37,675 nt of DNA, from the NCBI GenBank assembly GCA_023430045.1, contig JAEZCF010000064.1, positions 1 through 37,675 of the forward strand, in the 5' to 3' direction. This document shows positions 15,897-24,312 of this stretch, piece by piece; position 1 is the first letter of the stretch, and each line of letters begins with the position of its first letter. Under the pieces are notes generated by a model, which saw only the letters and a list, made by a program, of their open reading frames with translations, made no database searches and had not been told where the DNA came from. The DNA is from Pseudomonadota bacterium. GTDB taxonomy: Bacteria; Pseudomonadota; Gammaproteobacteria; Xanthomonadales; Xanthomonadaceae. Position numbers and translations under genes: made by a program.

Positions 15897-16847
15897 ATGG
15901 TGAGTAACGCCACGGCGCCGAACCGGCGGACAGAAGCGGAAATCACGCAACAGTTGAAGGCGATGGCGCATGGATGGAGCTATCCGAAGCGCTCGCCCCT
16001 ACTCAGGACGCCAGCGGACGAAGGCCTGGACTTCGAGTCCGTGACCTTTCCTTCGCAGGATGGCATTCCGTTGGAGGCGTGGTTTATTCCGTGTCCAGAT
16101 TCAAAGCGGTTGGTGATCGCCAACCATCCGCTGTCATTCAATCGCTATGGCTGCCCGAGCCACCTGGAGCCTTGGCGATCGTTCGGTGCGGCAGGGGGCA
16201 ATACCTTCGAAGTGGACTATGTGGCGGACTATCGGATTCTTCATGAGGCCGGCTACAACGTTCTCACCTACGACGAGCGCAACTTCGGGCTGAGCGGCGC
16301 TGCCAATGGCGGTCTCAACAGCGGCGGCCGCTTCGAGGCACGGGACGTCGTCGGGTCCCTGCAGTATGTGCGGAGCCGCCCAGACCTGACAGACATGTCC
16401 ATTGGCCTGTTTTCGCGCTGCAACGGCGCCAACGCGACCCTTTACGCAGCCCACATCGAAGCCCGTCATTTCGATCAGGTGCGCTGCCTCCTGCTCTGCC
16501 AGCCGCTTTCGATCCGATCTGTTCTGACGCGGGAACTCGAGATGATGGGGATACCTGATCGGATCGAAGAACTGGAACGCGAAATCCAACGCGCTGCCAG
16601 CTGTACGCTGGACGAGATGTCGCCCAGTTCCTGGGCACGAAGCGTCCATCTCCCGACCTTCATCTATCAGGTACACGATGATCTGATGACCACGCCGGCC
16701 GACGTGCAGGCGACGTTCGACGCGATGCCGGTGGAGGACAAGCGGCTGCATTGGGTCCATGGCACGCATGCGCGCTGGGATGGCTACCTGGAGTTCCAGC
16801 GCCGGCCGCAGCCCATGCTCGATTGGCTGGCGAGGTACATGGGATGA
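15897..16847 (+). CDS. Alpha/beta hydrolase with Cys at the nucleophile position
   Basis: Alpha/beta-hydrolase fold protein of 316 residues. The N-terminal cap region leads to DGIPLEAWFIP and the oxyanion strand VIANHPLSFNRYG. The nucleophile elbow reads LFSRCNGAN, placing C175 where a serine is usual; cysteine is also the nucleophile in dienelactone hydrolases. A late HDDLMTTP supplies the acid and HGTHARWDGY the histidine. It may act on an ester or lactone, or be an atypical member. ATG 15897 is preferred over the in-frame TTG six bases earlier. The stop overlaps the methyltransferase start (ATGA), so the genes are coupled. Confidence 0.82.
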   Translation: MVSNATAPNRRTEAEITQQLKAMAHGWSYPKRSPLLRTPADEGLDFESVTFPSQDGIPLEAWFIPCPDSKRLVIANHPLSFNRYGCPSHLEPWRSFGAAGGNTFEVDYVADYRILHEAGYNVLTYDERNFGLSGAANGGLNSGGRFEARDVVGSLQYVRSRPDLTDMSIGLFSRCNGANATLYAAHIEARHFDQVRCLLLCQPLSIRSVLTRELEMMGIPDRIEELEREIQRAASCTLDEMSPSSWARSVHLPTFIYQVHDDLMTTPADVQATFDAMPVEDKRLHWVHGTHARWDGYLEFQRRPQPMLDWLARYMG

Positions 16848-17437
16848 CGGAGACCGGGCACGAACCGAGCCTGGCGCATCTCAATGCGCTGCAGGAGGCG
16901 ACTCGTCGTCATCGTCGTCGCCACGGCTGCAATGCCTATACCTTCGAAGATGGTGCCGGTCTTCTGGCCCTGACCAGGGCGGAGGGGGCTGTCCGCATCC
17001 TCGAACTGGGAACCGCGGTTGGCTATACCGCGTGCATTCTCGCCAGCGCAACGCGAGGCACGCATGTCGACACGATCGAACGTGATGCCGAGCATGTACT
17101 GCTTGCACGCAGGAATATCGCGGCGGCCGGCTTGACTGACCGGGTCAAGGTGCACGAGGGCGACTTCATGGCTGTCATGGCGGATTTCGTTGGCCCTTAC
17201 GACCTCGCCTTCTTCGACGGCCTCGGACCAACCCGACAACTTGTCGAGCGCCTCGGAGACCTGCTGAAGCCAGGTGGGTTGCTCGTTTGCAGCAACCTGA
17301 TCTGGGTTGCCTCCACCGAGCGAAGAAAGCTCACCGAAGAACTCGACCGGGCAAGCCGGTGGTCGGCCGCAGGCACCCTCGAGAATGGTGCGACCGGCGT
17401 CTTTCGCAAACGTGCCCAGGACCGACCTGCAATATGA
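16844..17437 (+). CDS. O-methyltransferase (SAM-dependent, class I)
   Basis: SAM-dependent methyltransferase of 197 residues, resembling the small O-methyltransferase family 3 (catechol and caffeoyl-CoA type). Motif I is ELGTAVGYT (54-62); the acidic ribose-binding residue is in DTIERD, followed by ARRNIAAAGL. FFDG (123-126) is the usual post-motif and KPGGLLVCSNLIW closes the core. Its usual divalent-metal aspartate would be within FFDG. A run of CGT-like triplets near 16900-16920 encodes RRHRRRHG (21-28), an odd basic patch that could slip in replication. Start overlap with the hydrolase sets ATG 16844. A phenolic substrate is plausible. Confidence 0.85.
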   Translation: MTETGHEPSLAHLNALQEATRRHRRRHGCNAYTFEDGAGLLALTRAEGAVRILELGTAVGYTACILASATRGTHVDTIERDAEHVLLARRNIAAAGLTDRVKVHEGDFMAVMADFVGPYDLAFFDGLGPTRQLVERLGDLLKPGGLLVCSNLIWVASTERRKLTEELDRASRWSAAGTLENGATGVFRKRAQDRPAI

Positions 17438-17471
17438 ATCAACACCTCACGAATCCCGAAAGGAACAGCAC

Positions 17472-17903
17472 ATGACCAGTGATGAAGAGCAGATCCGTGC
17501 CGTACGTGCCGAATGGCAGGATGCGGTCCAATCCCGCGATCTCGAACGAACGATGGCGACCTACTACCCCGGGACGGAGTACCTCGGTTTCGACGTGATG
17601 CCGCCTTTCAGCTTCGTCGGATCGGATTCTTTCCGTCAGAACTGGATAGTTTTCTTCGAGATGTTCGATGAGGATCCGGTATTCGAGTTCAAGGACATGA
17701 AGGTCCATTGCTCTGGCGACATTGCATTCACCACCGGCTTCACTCGCTTTGCCGGCTCGGTAGGCGGAAAGAAGATCGACCTGTGGACGCGCGAAACAAT
17801 CGGTCTGCGCAAGGAGGACGGGAAATGGTTGATGATCCATGACCATGTATCGGTTCCGATCGACCTGTCTACTGGCGTCGGAATCACCGATTTCCGTCCC
17901 TGA
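17472..17903 (+). CDS. NTF2-fold (ketosteroid isomerase-like) protein
   Basis: A 143-residue cytoplasmic protein of the SnoaL/DUF4440-like NTF2 superfamily. The first helix EEQIRAVRAEWQDAVQSRD is followed by TMATYYPGTEYLGFD, a core strand DLWTRETIGLRK, then KWLMIHDHVSVPID, typical of this fold. ATG 17472 is supported by an AAAGGAA sequence upstream. It is the third gene of the hydrolase-methyltransferase operon, 34 bases after the methyltransferase stop. Homologues are often annotated only as nuclear transport factor 2 family proteins; the enzyme activity is unknown. Confidence 0.82.
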   Translation: MTSDEEQIRAVRAEWQDAVQSRDLERTMATYYPGTEYLGFDVMPPFSFVGSDSFRQNWIVFFEMFDEDPVFEFKDMKVHCSGDIAFTTGFTRFAGSVGGKKIDLWTRETIGLRKEDGKWLMIHDHVSVPIDLSTGVGITDFRP

Positions 17904-18086
17904 GCCGGGAGGAGGCCTGCGCCAGTTCGCAGGTTGCGCGGTGTAGCGGGCTTGGGCGCAGTCCAACGAAATGCCGGACTGGAGTCATCGTCAAACAAGA
18001 AAAGCGATGGAGCGGACCACGTCCGTTTCCAGCGCGTTTGCCTTGGGGAGCCGATTCCAAGCCATGTTGATCCGCTCGATCCTTTT

Positions 18087-18569
18087 TTACGGGCCGCGCC
18101 GTGCGGCTTCGATGGTGGCGATGTCGATGCGGGTCATCTGCATCATCGCTTCGAACGCACGTCTGGCCACATCCGGGTCGGGATCGGCGATGGCCTCGGT
18201 CAGCACCCGCGGGGTGATCTGCCAGGATATGCCCCATTTGTCCCGACACCAGCCGCATGCGCTTTCTGCACCGCCGTTGCCGACGATCGCGTTCCACAGG
18301 CGGTCGGTTTCCGCCTGGTCTTCGGTGGACACCTGGAACGAGAACGCTTCGTTGTGGGTGATGCCGGGACCTCCATTGAGGCCAAGGCAGGGGATGCCAA
18401 GCACGGTGAATTCCACTGTCAGCACATCGCCCTGGCCGCCGGCGGGGTAGTCGGCCGGCGCATGGTGCACGGCCAGGACGCTGCTGTCGGCGAAGGTCGC
18501 CGCATAGAAGGTGGCCGCGTCCAGTGCGGTGCCGTCGTACCACAGGCAGATCGTGTTCCCAGCACTCAT
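18087..18569 (-). CDS. VOC superfamily protein (PhnB/3-demethylubiquinone-methyltransferase-like)
   Basis: A 160-residue vicinal-oxygen-chelate fold protein resembling PhnB-like proteins misnamed 3-demethylubiquinone methyltransferase. The opening ICLWYDGTALDAATFYAATF, the middle GIPCLGLNGGPGITHNEAFS and WGISWQITPRVL are characteristic. Most members lack known activity. It lies between the accessory block and the TonB receptor and is on the minus strand. The 183-base gap on its 3' side (17904-18086) shows no gene. Base composition is closer to that of the core regions, so I place the accessory block's end before it. Confidence 0.88.
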   Translation of the reverse strand: MSAGNTICLWYDGTALDAATFYAATFADSSVLAVHHAPADYPAGGQGDVLTVEFTVLGIPCLGLNGGPGITHNEAFSFQVSTEDQAETDRLWNAIVGNGGAESACGWCRDKWGISWQITPRVLTEAIADPDPDVARRAFEAMMQMTRIDIATIEAARRGP

Positions 18570-18669
18570 CCCCAGCCTCCCGAAACACTACGCGCCGGAA
18601 CGTCATCCCCGCAGGCTGAATTCTGCTTCATATCTCTATGACAATAATGCTCCTTTGCCAAGTGCGCAA

Positions 18670-18700
18670 GCGCAGTATTTCAGGCCTTGCCTGAATGCGC
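18670..18700. promoter_or_regulatory. Long interrupted inverted repeat upstream of TonB receptor
   Basis: GCGCA-gta-TTCAGG and CCTGAA-TGCGC form a near-complete stem around a CCTTG loop, within the 310-base AT-rich gap 18570-18879. It may be an operator or an RNA hairpin; no T-run follows on either strand. The rest of the gap holds the promoter at 18766-18795 and a 5' leader. Confidence 0.4.
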
Positions 18701-18765
18701 AAAAACGTGTCATTTCTTGAATAATTCGTTTTAATTCAGTGGGTTGATGAAATGTTGCTATTTCG

Positions 18766-18795
18766 TTGCGAATAAACGGAATATGAAGTTAAGAT
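18766..18795 (+). promoter_or_regulatory. Putative promoter of the TonB receptor
   Basis: TTGCGA and TAAGAT, 18 bases apart, resemble -35 and -10 boxes (four of six matches each). They lie about 85 bases before ATG 18880, in AT-rich sequence. AGGGAT is six bases or so before the ATG. Confidence 0.4.
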
Positions 18796-18879
18796 CTTAT
18801 TCAGCTGTTTGATGCGGCCAAGGCATCGGTCCTGGAAATCAAGCGGCAGTTTTGCTCTTAACGAACACAGGGATATTCC

Positions 18880-21800
18880 ATGACCAGCAGCACGCGGGCT
18901 ACACGACTGAAGCGCACTGCGCTCGCCGTTGTCCTGACCTCTCTCATCGGCGCCGCAGCGGCGCAGAGCACCACCGGTTCCCTTTACGGCAATGCGCCTG
19001 CTGCCGCCGGGGGTACCGTCGTCGTCCGCAGCGATACCGGACTGACGCGCACCGTCGCGGTAGACGGTAACGGCCGATACAACCTCGGCTCGCTGCCGGT
19101 AGGTCGGTACAGCATCACACTGCAACGCGACGGCCAGGTGGTCGAGCAGCGCGACAACGTGCAGTTGAGGGTGGGCGTGGGTACCGAAGTGTCCTTCGGC
19201 GAAGGTGCCGGCGGCGACGCGACCAATCTCGGCGCCATCACTGTCACTGCGGCCAATGTCCCGAAGATCGACGTCACCAATACGGTGTCCAAGTCGGTCA
19301 TCACTTCCGAACAGCTGGCCGTGCTGCCGCTCGGTCGCAGCGCCGAGGCCATCGCGCTGCTGGCGCCTGGCGTGGTCGCCGGCAGCGGTGAGTTCACCAA
19401 TGGTTCCCGCTCGGCGCTGTCCTTCGGCGGTGCCAGCGTCACTGAAAACGCGTACTACCTCAACGGCTTCAATACATCCAACCCGCTGAACAACCTGGGT
19501 GGCACGACCCTGCCTTACGGCGCGATCGACCAGCAGGAAACCTATCTGGGCGGCTACAGCGCGGGCTACGGTCGTTCCACCGGCGGTGTGATCAACCAGG
19601 TCGGCAAGCGCGGCACCAACGAGTGGCATTTCGGTTTCCAGACCACCTGGTCGCCGAAGAGCCTCGCCGCGTCGCCGGCAACGGTCATGTATCCCGATCG
19701 CGCCCTGCCGGATGGCTATTCGTACGAGGATCCCGATCGGGTGGGGACGCTGTATCGGTACCGCAAGGGTGATTCGTCAAGCCGAACCACGGTCAGCGGC
19801 TATGCGAGCGGTCCGCTGATCGAGGACCGCCTGTTCATCCATCTGGCTGCGGAAACCGACAAGACCGATGGCATCTCCACCGGGAGCATTGCGGCATCCC
19901 AGCAGGTGCGCAACAACTACGACATCAGCGTGCCGAAGTTCTACGGCAAGCTTGATTGGAACATCAACGACAGCAATACGCTGGAGTACACCCGCTTCGA
20001 GCATACCGACCGACAGGGTGGCTATTACACCGCGTTCGATTACGACACGCTTTCCGGTGGTGACTCGACGGGTACCTACCCGAACACCACCAAGCTGAAG
20101 GATGAGGTGGACATCTTCAAGTTCACCAGCTACCTGACTGACGATCTGACGCTTAGTGCGGTGTGGGGCCGAAGCAAGGAGAGCAATCTCGAATCCAATC
20201 CGCTCGACTCCGCCAACGCCTATCTGAGTACGCCAAACAATCAGGACCCGTCGCTTACCGGCGGTACCCCGATCCGCAACGACCAGACTGCGCTGTATAC
20301 CAAGTCGGCAGATGCTGGCAGCAAGACCCGTGGTCTGCGCGTGGACCTGCAGTACCGCATCGGCGACCACGAGCTGACCGGCGGTATCGACAACATGTAC
20401 TTCCAGGGCCACAACGAAGGCCAGGCCATGACGGGCCCGGGTTATGCATGGATCTATGGCCGCGGTGAGCCCACCGTTTCGCCGAGTCCCGGCTTCGGTA
20501 TCACCCCGCCGGGTGGCGACGGGTACTTCGTGCAGAAGTACATCTTCTCCACGACCACCAGCATGTCGGTCGAGCAGAAGGCCTACTACCTGGAAGACCG
20601 TTGGCAGGTCACTCCGAACTGGCTGCTGACGATCGGCGTGCGCAACGACAAGTTCACCAACTTCAACAGCTCGAAGATTGCCTATGTGGAAAGTGGCGAC
20701 CAGTGGGCGCCGCGTCTGGGCGCAAGCTGGGATGTGTTCGGTGATTCGTCCCTGAAGGTGTTCGCCAACCTGGGTCGCTACTATCTGGCGTTGCCCAACA
20801 GTGTGGCCATCCGCGGTGCGTCGGCGTCGACCTTCACCCGCGAGTACTTCACCTATGGCGGCATCGATGCCAACGGCAATCCGACCGATCTGACTGCCCT
20901 GGGCCCAGGTCCGGTCTCGTCCAACAACGAATACGGGCAAGCGCCGGATCCGTTGTCGGTTGCCCCGACTGACCTGAAGTCCCAGTACCAGGATGAGCTG
21001 ATCCTCGGCTTCGAGAAGACCCTGGGCGAATCCTGGAACTCCGGTGCCAAGTTCACCTACCGCCGCCTGCAGGCCGCCATCGACGACACCTGCGATTCCG
21101 ATCGCATCTACGAGAAGCTCGACTCGATGGGTGCCGACCTCGACAACATGGAGGTACCCGGCTGCGTGATCTTCAACCCGGGCAAGACCAACAACTTCCA
21201 GGTCAAGCACATCGATGGCACCGGCTACACCTCGGTGAACATGAGCGGTGCGGACTGGGGTTACGGTTCCAACAAGGCCAAGCGTGACTATGTGGCCGTG
21301 GATCTGTTCATCGAACATCCGATGACCGACAAATGGTACGGCCGTGTGGATTACACGTGGTCACGTAGCTTCGGCAACACCGAAGGCCAGGTCAAATCGG
21401 ATATCGGCCAGGATGACGTTTCCAAGACCCAGGACTGGGATTCGGCCACCCTCATGGAGTATGCGGGCGGCTATCTGGCCAATGACCGTCGTCACCAGCT
21501 GAAGGGCTTCGGTGCCTACCAGTTCACTGATGAATGGACCGCGTCGGCCACGCTGCGGGTGATGTCAGGCATGCCCAAGAGCTGCCTGGGCTATTACGGT
21601 ACCGATGAAAGCGATCCAATACGCTACGGCTCGTCCTACCACTACTGCAATGGTTCGTTCTCGCGTCCGGGTGATGCGGGCCGGCAGCCGTGGACCACGC
21701 GTCTGGATCTCGGTGTGCTGTACCGCCCGTCCTTCGCCGACCACAAGCTGGGCCTCAGCCTGGATGTCTTCAATGTGCTGAACCAGCGCCGTCAGCTGCA

Positions 21801-21912
21801 GTCCGAGGCAACGTACCAGACCACCCCTTACACCGTGTCCAACACCTACGGCATGGGGACGTTCTTCACCGCGCCGCGTTCGGTCCGCCTGAGTGCGTCC
21901 TACGACTTCTGA
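18880..21912 (+). CDS. TonB-dependent receptor, Oar-like with carboxypeptidase-regulatory domain
   Basis: Outer-membrane receptor of 1010 residues. A signal peptide ends near AAA-Q (29). A carboxypeptidase-regulatory-like domain spans about 31-105 (GSLYG...GRYNLGSLPVGRYSI). A TonB-box-like ITVTA is at 120-124, then the plug (SVITSEQLAVLPLG through GYSAGYGRSTGGVINQVGKRG), followed by a large beta-barrel. The final residue is phenylalanine (SASYDF), as in barrels inserted by BAM. The layout matches Oar-type receptors of Xanthomonadaceae, which are often linked to carbohydrate or peptide uptake; the substrate is not known. It has its own promoter region and an intrinsic terminator. Confidence 0.93.
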   Translation: MTSSTRATRLKRTALAVVLTSLIGAAAAQSTTGSLYGNAPAAAGGTVVVRSDTGLTRTVAVDGNGRYNLGSLPVGRYSITLQRDGQVVEQRDNVQLRVGVGTEVSFGEGAGGDATNLGAITVTAANVPKIDVTNTVSKSVITSEQLAVLPLGRSAEAIALLAPGVVAGSGEFTNGSRSALSFGGASVTENAYYLNGFNTSNPLNNLGGTTLPYGAIDQQETYLGGYSAGYGRSTGGVINQVGKRGTNEWHFGFQTTWSPKSLAASPATVMYPDRALPDGYSYEDPDRVGTLYRYRKGDSSSRTTVSGYASGPLIEDRLFIHLAAETDKTDGISTGSIAASQQVRNNYDISVPKFYGKLDWNINDSNTLEYTRFEHTDRQGGYYTAFDYDTLSGGDSTGTYPNTTKLKDEVDIFKFTSYLTDDLTLSAVWGRSKESNLESNPLDSANAYLSTPNNQDPSLTGGTPIRNDQTALYTKSADAGSKTRGLRVDLQYRIGDHELTGGIDNMYFQGHNEGQAMTGPGYAWIYGRGEPTVSPSPGFGITPPGGDGYFVQKYIFSTTTSMSVEQKAYYLEDRWQVTPNWLLTIGVRNDKFTNFNSSKIAYVESGDQWAPRLGASWDVFGDSSLKVFANLGRYYLALPNSVAIRGASASTFTREYFTYGGIDANGNPTDLTALGPGPVSSNNEYGQAPDPLSVAPTDLKSQYQDELILGFEKTLGESWNSGAKFTYRRLQAAIDDTCDSDRIYEKLDSMGADLDNMEVPGCVIFNPGKTNNFQVKHIDGTGYTSVNMSGADWGYGSNKAKRDYVAVDLFIEHPMTDKWYGRVDYTWSRSFGNTEGQVKSDIGQDDVSKTQDWDSATLMEYAGGYLANDRRHQLKGFGAYQFTDEWTASATLRVMSGMPKSCLGYYGTDESDPIRYGSSYHYCNGSFSRPGDAGRQPWTTRLDLGVLYRPSFADHKLGLSLDVFNVLNQRRQLQSEATYQTTPYTVSNTYGMGTFFTAPRSVRLSASYDF

Positions 21913-21949
21913 TCGTAGCCGCTGACAGTTCTCTTGTTACGTGATGATT

Positions 21950-21977
21950 GACCCCGGCCTCGTGCCGGGGTCTTTTT
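21950..21977 (+). terminator. Intrinsic terminator of the TonB receptor
   Basis: GACCCCGG and CCGGGGTC pair around CCTCGTG and run into TTTTT, 38 bases after the stop. A good rho-independent terminator. Confidence 0.85.
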
Positions 21978-22009
21978 CATGCGGCACCTGCTTCCGGGTG
22001 ACAGAAATG

Positions 22010-22032
22010 AAAAAGGGCGCCTGGAGGCGCCC
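22010..22032 (-). terminator. Intrinsic terminator of the M13-family gene
   Basis: On the minus strand GGGCGCC and GGCGCCC pair around a four-base loop and run into TTTTT, 23 bases after the stop of the M13 gene at 22056. Confidence 0.85.
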
Positions 22033-22055
22033 TCGTTCGATGTACGGGCGGACGA

Positions 22056-24062
22056 TCAGCGCCAGATGCGCAACTGGTCCGCCTCGATACGCTGCATCGG
22101 CTGGCCCGGCTTGCAGCTGTAGGTGGCGCTGAAGGCAGGCAGGTTCGACAGCGGACCGTTGGTGCGCCACTTGCCCGGCGCACGGATATCCGAACCCGCA
22201 TGCGCGGCCGCTTCATTCGGCGACAGCTGCTGCGGCCACAAGGATGCCCAAGCGGTGAAGAAGCCTTGCTGGTCGGCCGCCTTGGCCGCCGGTTCCACTG
22301 CCGAATAGGCTTCCCATGCCAGTTCGAGGCCGGCCAGGTCCGCCAGGTTTTCTTCCTGTGTCAGCGTGCCGTTGACCTTCGCGCCCTTCACGCCCGGCAC
22401 GTCATAGCTGCCGTACTGAGCGGCCACACGGCTGCCGAGCAACGTCCACGCGGTCTTGTCCGCCGGCGTCCACCAGCTGCGCAGTTCGCCACGGGCGTCG
22501 ATCAGCGATCCCTTGGCGTCGATGGCGCGAGTCAGTTCGTGGCCGACCAGTGCGCCATAGCTGCCGAACTTGCCGGCGGGCGTAGCCTGGGCGCTGAAGA
22601 TCGGCGGCTGCAGCGCGGCTGCGGTCACGATAAGGCGGTTCTGGGCCAGATCGTAGGCCAGCGAAGGCTGCTGCGGCAGCACGTCCCAGCGACGGTCGGC
22701 GTTGCCCTTGCCAATCCGCTTCATCTCCTCGCGATGGCGCCAGGTCGATGCGATCAGCATGTTGCCGCCGAAGCTGCCGCGGCCCATCGGCTGCACGCTG
22801 TAATCCAGGTCGCGCAGCGGCGCGCCGATCTCGATCTTCATCGCGCCGAGCTTGGCCTGCGCTTCGGCCTTGGCCTGATCGCTCAGCCAGGTGCTGCGCT
22901 TGACCGCCTCGATCTGCGTCTCGCGCAGCTTGTCGATGATCCACGCCGCCTGACGACGGTCCTCGGCCGGAAGATGGCGTGCGGCATATTCACGACCCAG
23001 CATCGGGCCGGCGGCGACGTTGATGGCGTCCAGGACCTGTTCCCAGCGTGGTGCCGGCAGCGTCTGTCCACGTAGCACGCGGCCACGGAATTCGAACTCG
23101 GCGTCGCGGTACGCCTTGGACAGATAGGGCGCCATCGCATCGCCCACGCGCCAGCGCAGGTAGGCCTTCCACTGGTCCGGCTTGATGCGGGTGACCATGC
23201 CGTCCAACGCTTGGAACAGCGGTTCGTCCGACAGCGATACCAGGTCGTCCTTCACGCCTTGGGCCTTCAGGAAGGCATCGAGCTGCAGGTTCTTGTAACG
23301 ACCGTTGAGGTCCTTGGTGGACAGGGGGGCGTAGTTGCGGAACGGATTGTTGAGATCGGCCAGCGACTGCGCGTTGCGTGCCAGCTCGGTTTCCAGCTGG
23401 ATCACCGCCTGCGATTCGGCATCCAGCTTGTCGGCTGCGGTGCCGGTCAGCGCCAGGATCTGCTTGACGTACGCGCGGTAGCGCCCCATCAGCGCGACGG
23501 TGTCCGCATCGGTACGGGTGTAGAACGCGGGATCCGGCAGGCCCATGCCGCCCTGCATGAAGTAGCCGATGTGGCGGTCCAGCGCCTTGAGGTCCACGTC
23601 CGGGCTGAAGTTGAAGGCCACCGGGATGCCGACCTGGTGCAGGGCGGCGATCGATGCCGGCACGTCCTTGGCCTTCTTGATGGCATTGATTCGGGTCAGC
23701 AGCGGTGCGATGGGATTTGAACCATCGGCCTCCACGGCCGCTTCATCCAGGCCGCTGGCCCAGAAGTCGCCCAGCAGCTTCTGCACGTTGCCCTGCGGAT
23801 TGGCCATCGCGGCATCCAGCAACTCACGTTGCTGCTGGCGGCTGCGTTGCACCAGCTGGCCCAGCGCACTGGTCGCGCCGGTCTGCGGCACCGGATTGGC
23901 CTTGTACCACTCGGCGTTGGTGGCCTCAAAGAAGTCGGTGCACTGCGCGCTCACGGCGGGTGCGCGCGCGGCCTTCTTCTTCGCGGCAAGCGCGTGGTTG
24001 GCGGGAACCAGGGTCAGCAGGCTGATACCGACGGCGATGGCGAGCGGACGGACGTTGGGCAT
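22056..24062 (-). CDS. M13 (neprilysin) family protein, active site degenerate
   Basis: Exported M13-family protein of 668 residues with a signal peptide (cleavage near ALA-A, about 27), the N-terminal PepO-like domain and the C-terminal peptidase domain. Zinc motif HExxH reads HELTR (508-512), so the second zinc histidine is Arg (codon CGC). The third zinc ligand is kept in EENLAD. The histidine that stabilises the transition state (DxHxP) is R627 in DIRAPGKWR. NAYY, which binds the substrate backbone, is replaced (SLAY, 467-470). These are all signature positions, and its paralog at 25202 keeps every one. The reading frame is full length and ends with the family-typical CKPG...W, so this is probably a pseudoenzyme under selection, not a decaying gene. 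Its role may be binding or regulation. Confidence 0.9.
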   Translation of the reverse strand: MPNVRPLAIAVGISLLTLVPANHALAAKKKAARAPAVSAQCTDFFEATNAEWYKANPVPQTGATSALGQLVQRSRQQQRELLDAAMANPQGNVQKLLGDFWASGLDEAAVEADGSNPIAPLLTRINAIKKAKDVPASIAALHQVGIPVAFNFSPDVDLKALDRHIGYFMQGGMGLPDPAFYTRTDADTVALMGRYRAYVKQILALTGTAADKLDAESQAVIQLETELARNAQSLADLNNPFRNYAPLSTKDLNGRYKNLQLDAFLKAQGVKDDLVSLSDEPLFQALDGMVTRIKPDQWKAYLRWRVGDAMAPYLSKAYRDAEFEFRGRVLRGQTLPAPRWEQVLDAINVAAGPMLGREYAARHLPAEDRRQAAWIIDKLRETQIEAVKRSTWLSDQAKAEAQAKLGAMKIEIGAPLRDLDYSVQPMGRGSFGGNMLIASTWRHREEMKRIGKGNADRRWDVLPQQPSLAYDLAQNRLIVTAAALQPPIFSAQATPAGKFGSYGALVGHELTRAIDAKGSLIDARGELRSWWTPADKTAWTLLGSRVAAQYGSYDVPGVKGAKVNGTLTQEENLADLAGLELAWEAYSAVEPAAKAADQQGFFTAWASLWPQQLSPNEAAAHAGSDIRAPGKWRTNGPLSNLPAFSATYSCKPGQPMQRIEADQLRIWR

Positions 24063-24214
24063 GGAAGGGCAAATCCATCAAGGATTGAAGATCGCGCGAG
24101 TGTAACAAGCTGTGGTGCACGGCGGTGATGGACATCGGGTGTCGTGGGATGCAGCTCGACCTTGGGATGCAGCCGACGGCGCATGATGAACAATTCCCGC
24201 CCAAGCGGAAAGGA

Positions 24215-24242
24215 GCGCCCGGAGGCGGGCGGCTCCGGGCGC
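24215..24242 (-). terminator. Strong hairpin after the small secreted protein gene
   Basis: A perfect 10-bp stem (GCGCCCGGAG and complement) with an 8-base loop lies about 70 bases past the stop at 24313. The minus-strand T-run is short (CCTTTCC), so this is a likely but imperfect terminator. Confidence 0.5.
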
Positions 24243-24312
24243 AGGCCATGCGTGTGATGTCCACCCAAGCCGGTGAGAAGCCGTTGATCCGTGGCAGGGT
24301 CTCTGTGGTTCG

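Noticed and set aside
16900..16920. CGT-like triplet run suggesting a phase-variable repeat
   Set aside because: It is inside a codon-maintained part of the methyltransferase, imperfect, in triplets, so slippage would not shift the frame.
19777..21318. A 513-codon minus-strand open frame
   Set aside because: Antisense to the TonB receptor; no motifs, ribosome-binding site or homology that I recognise.
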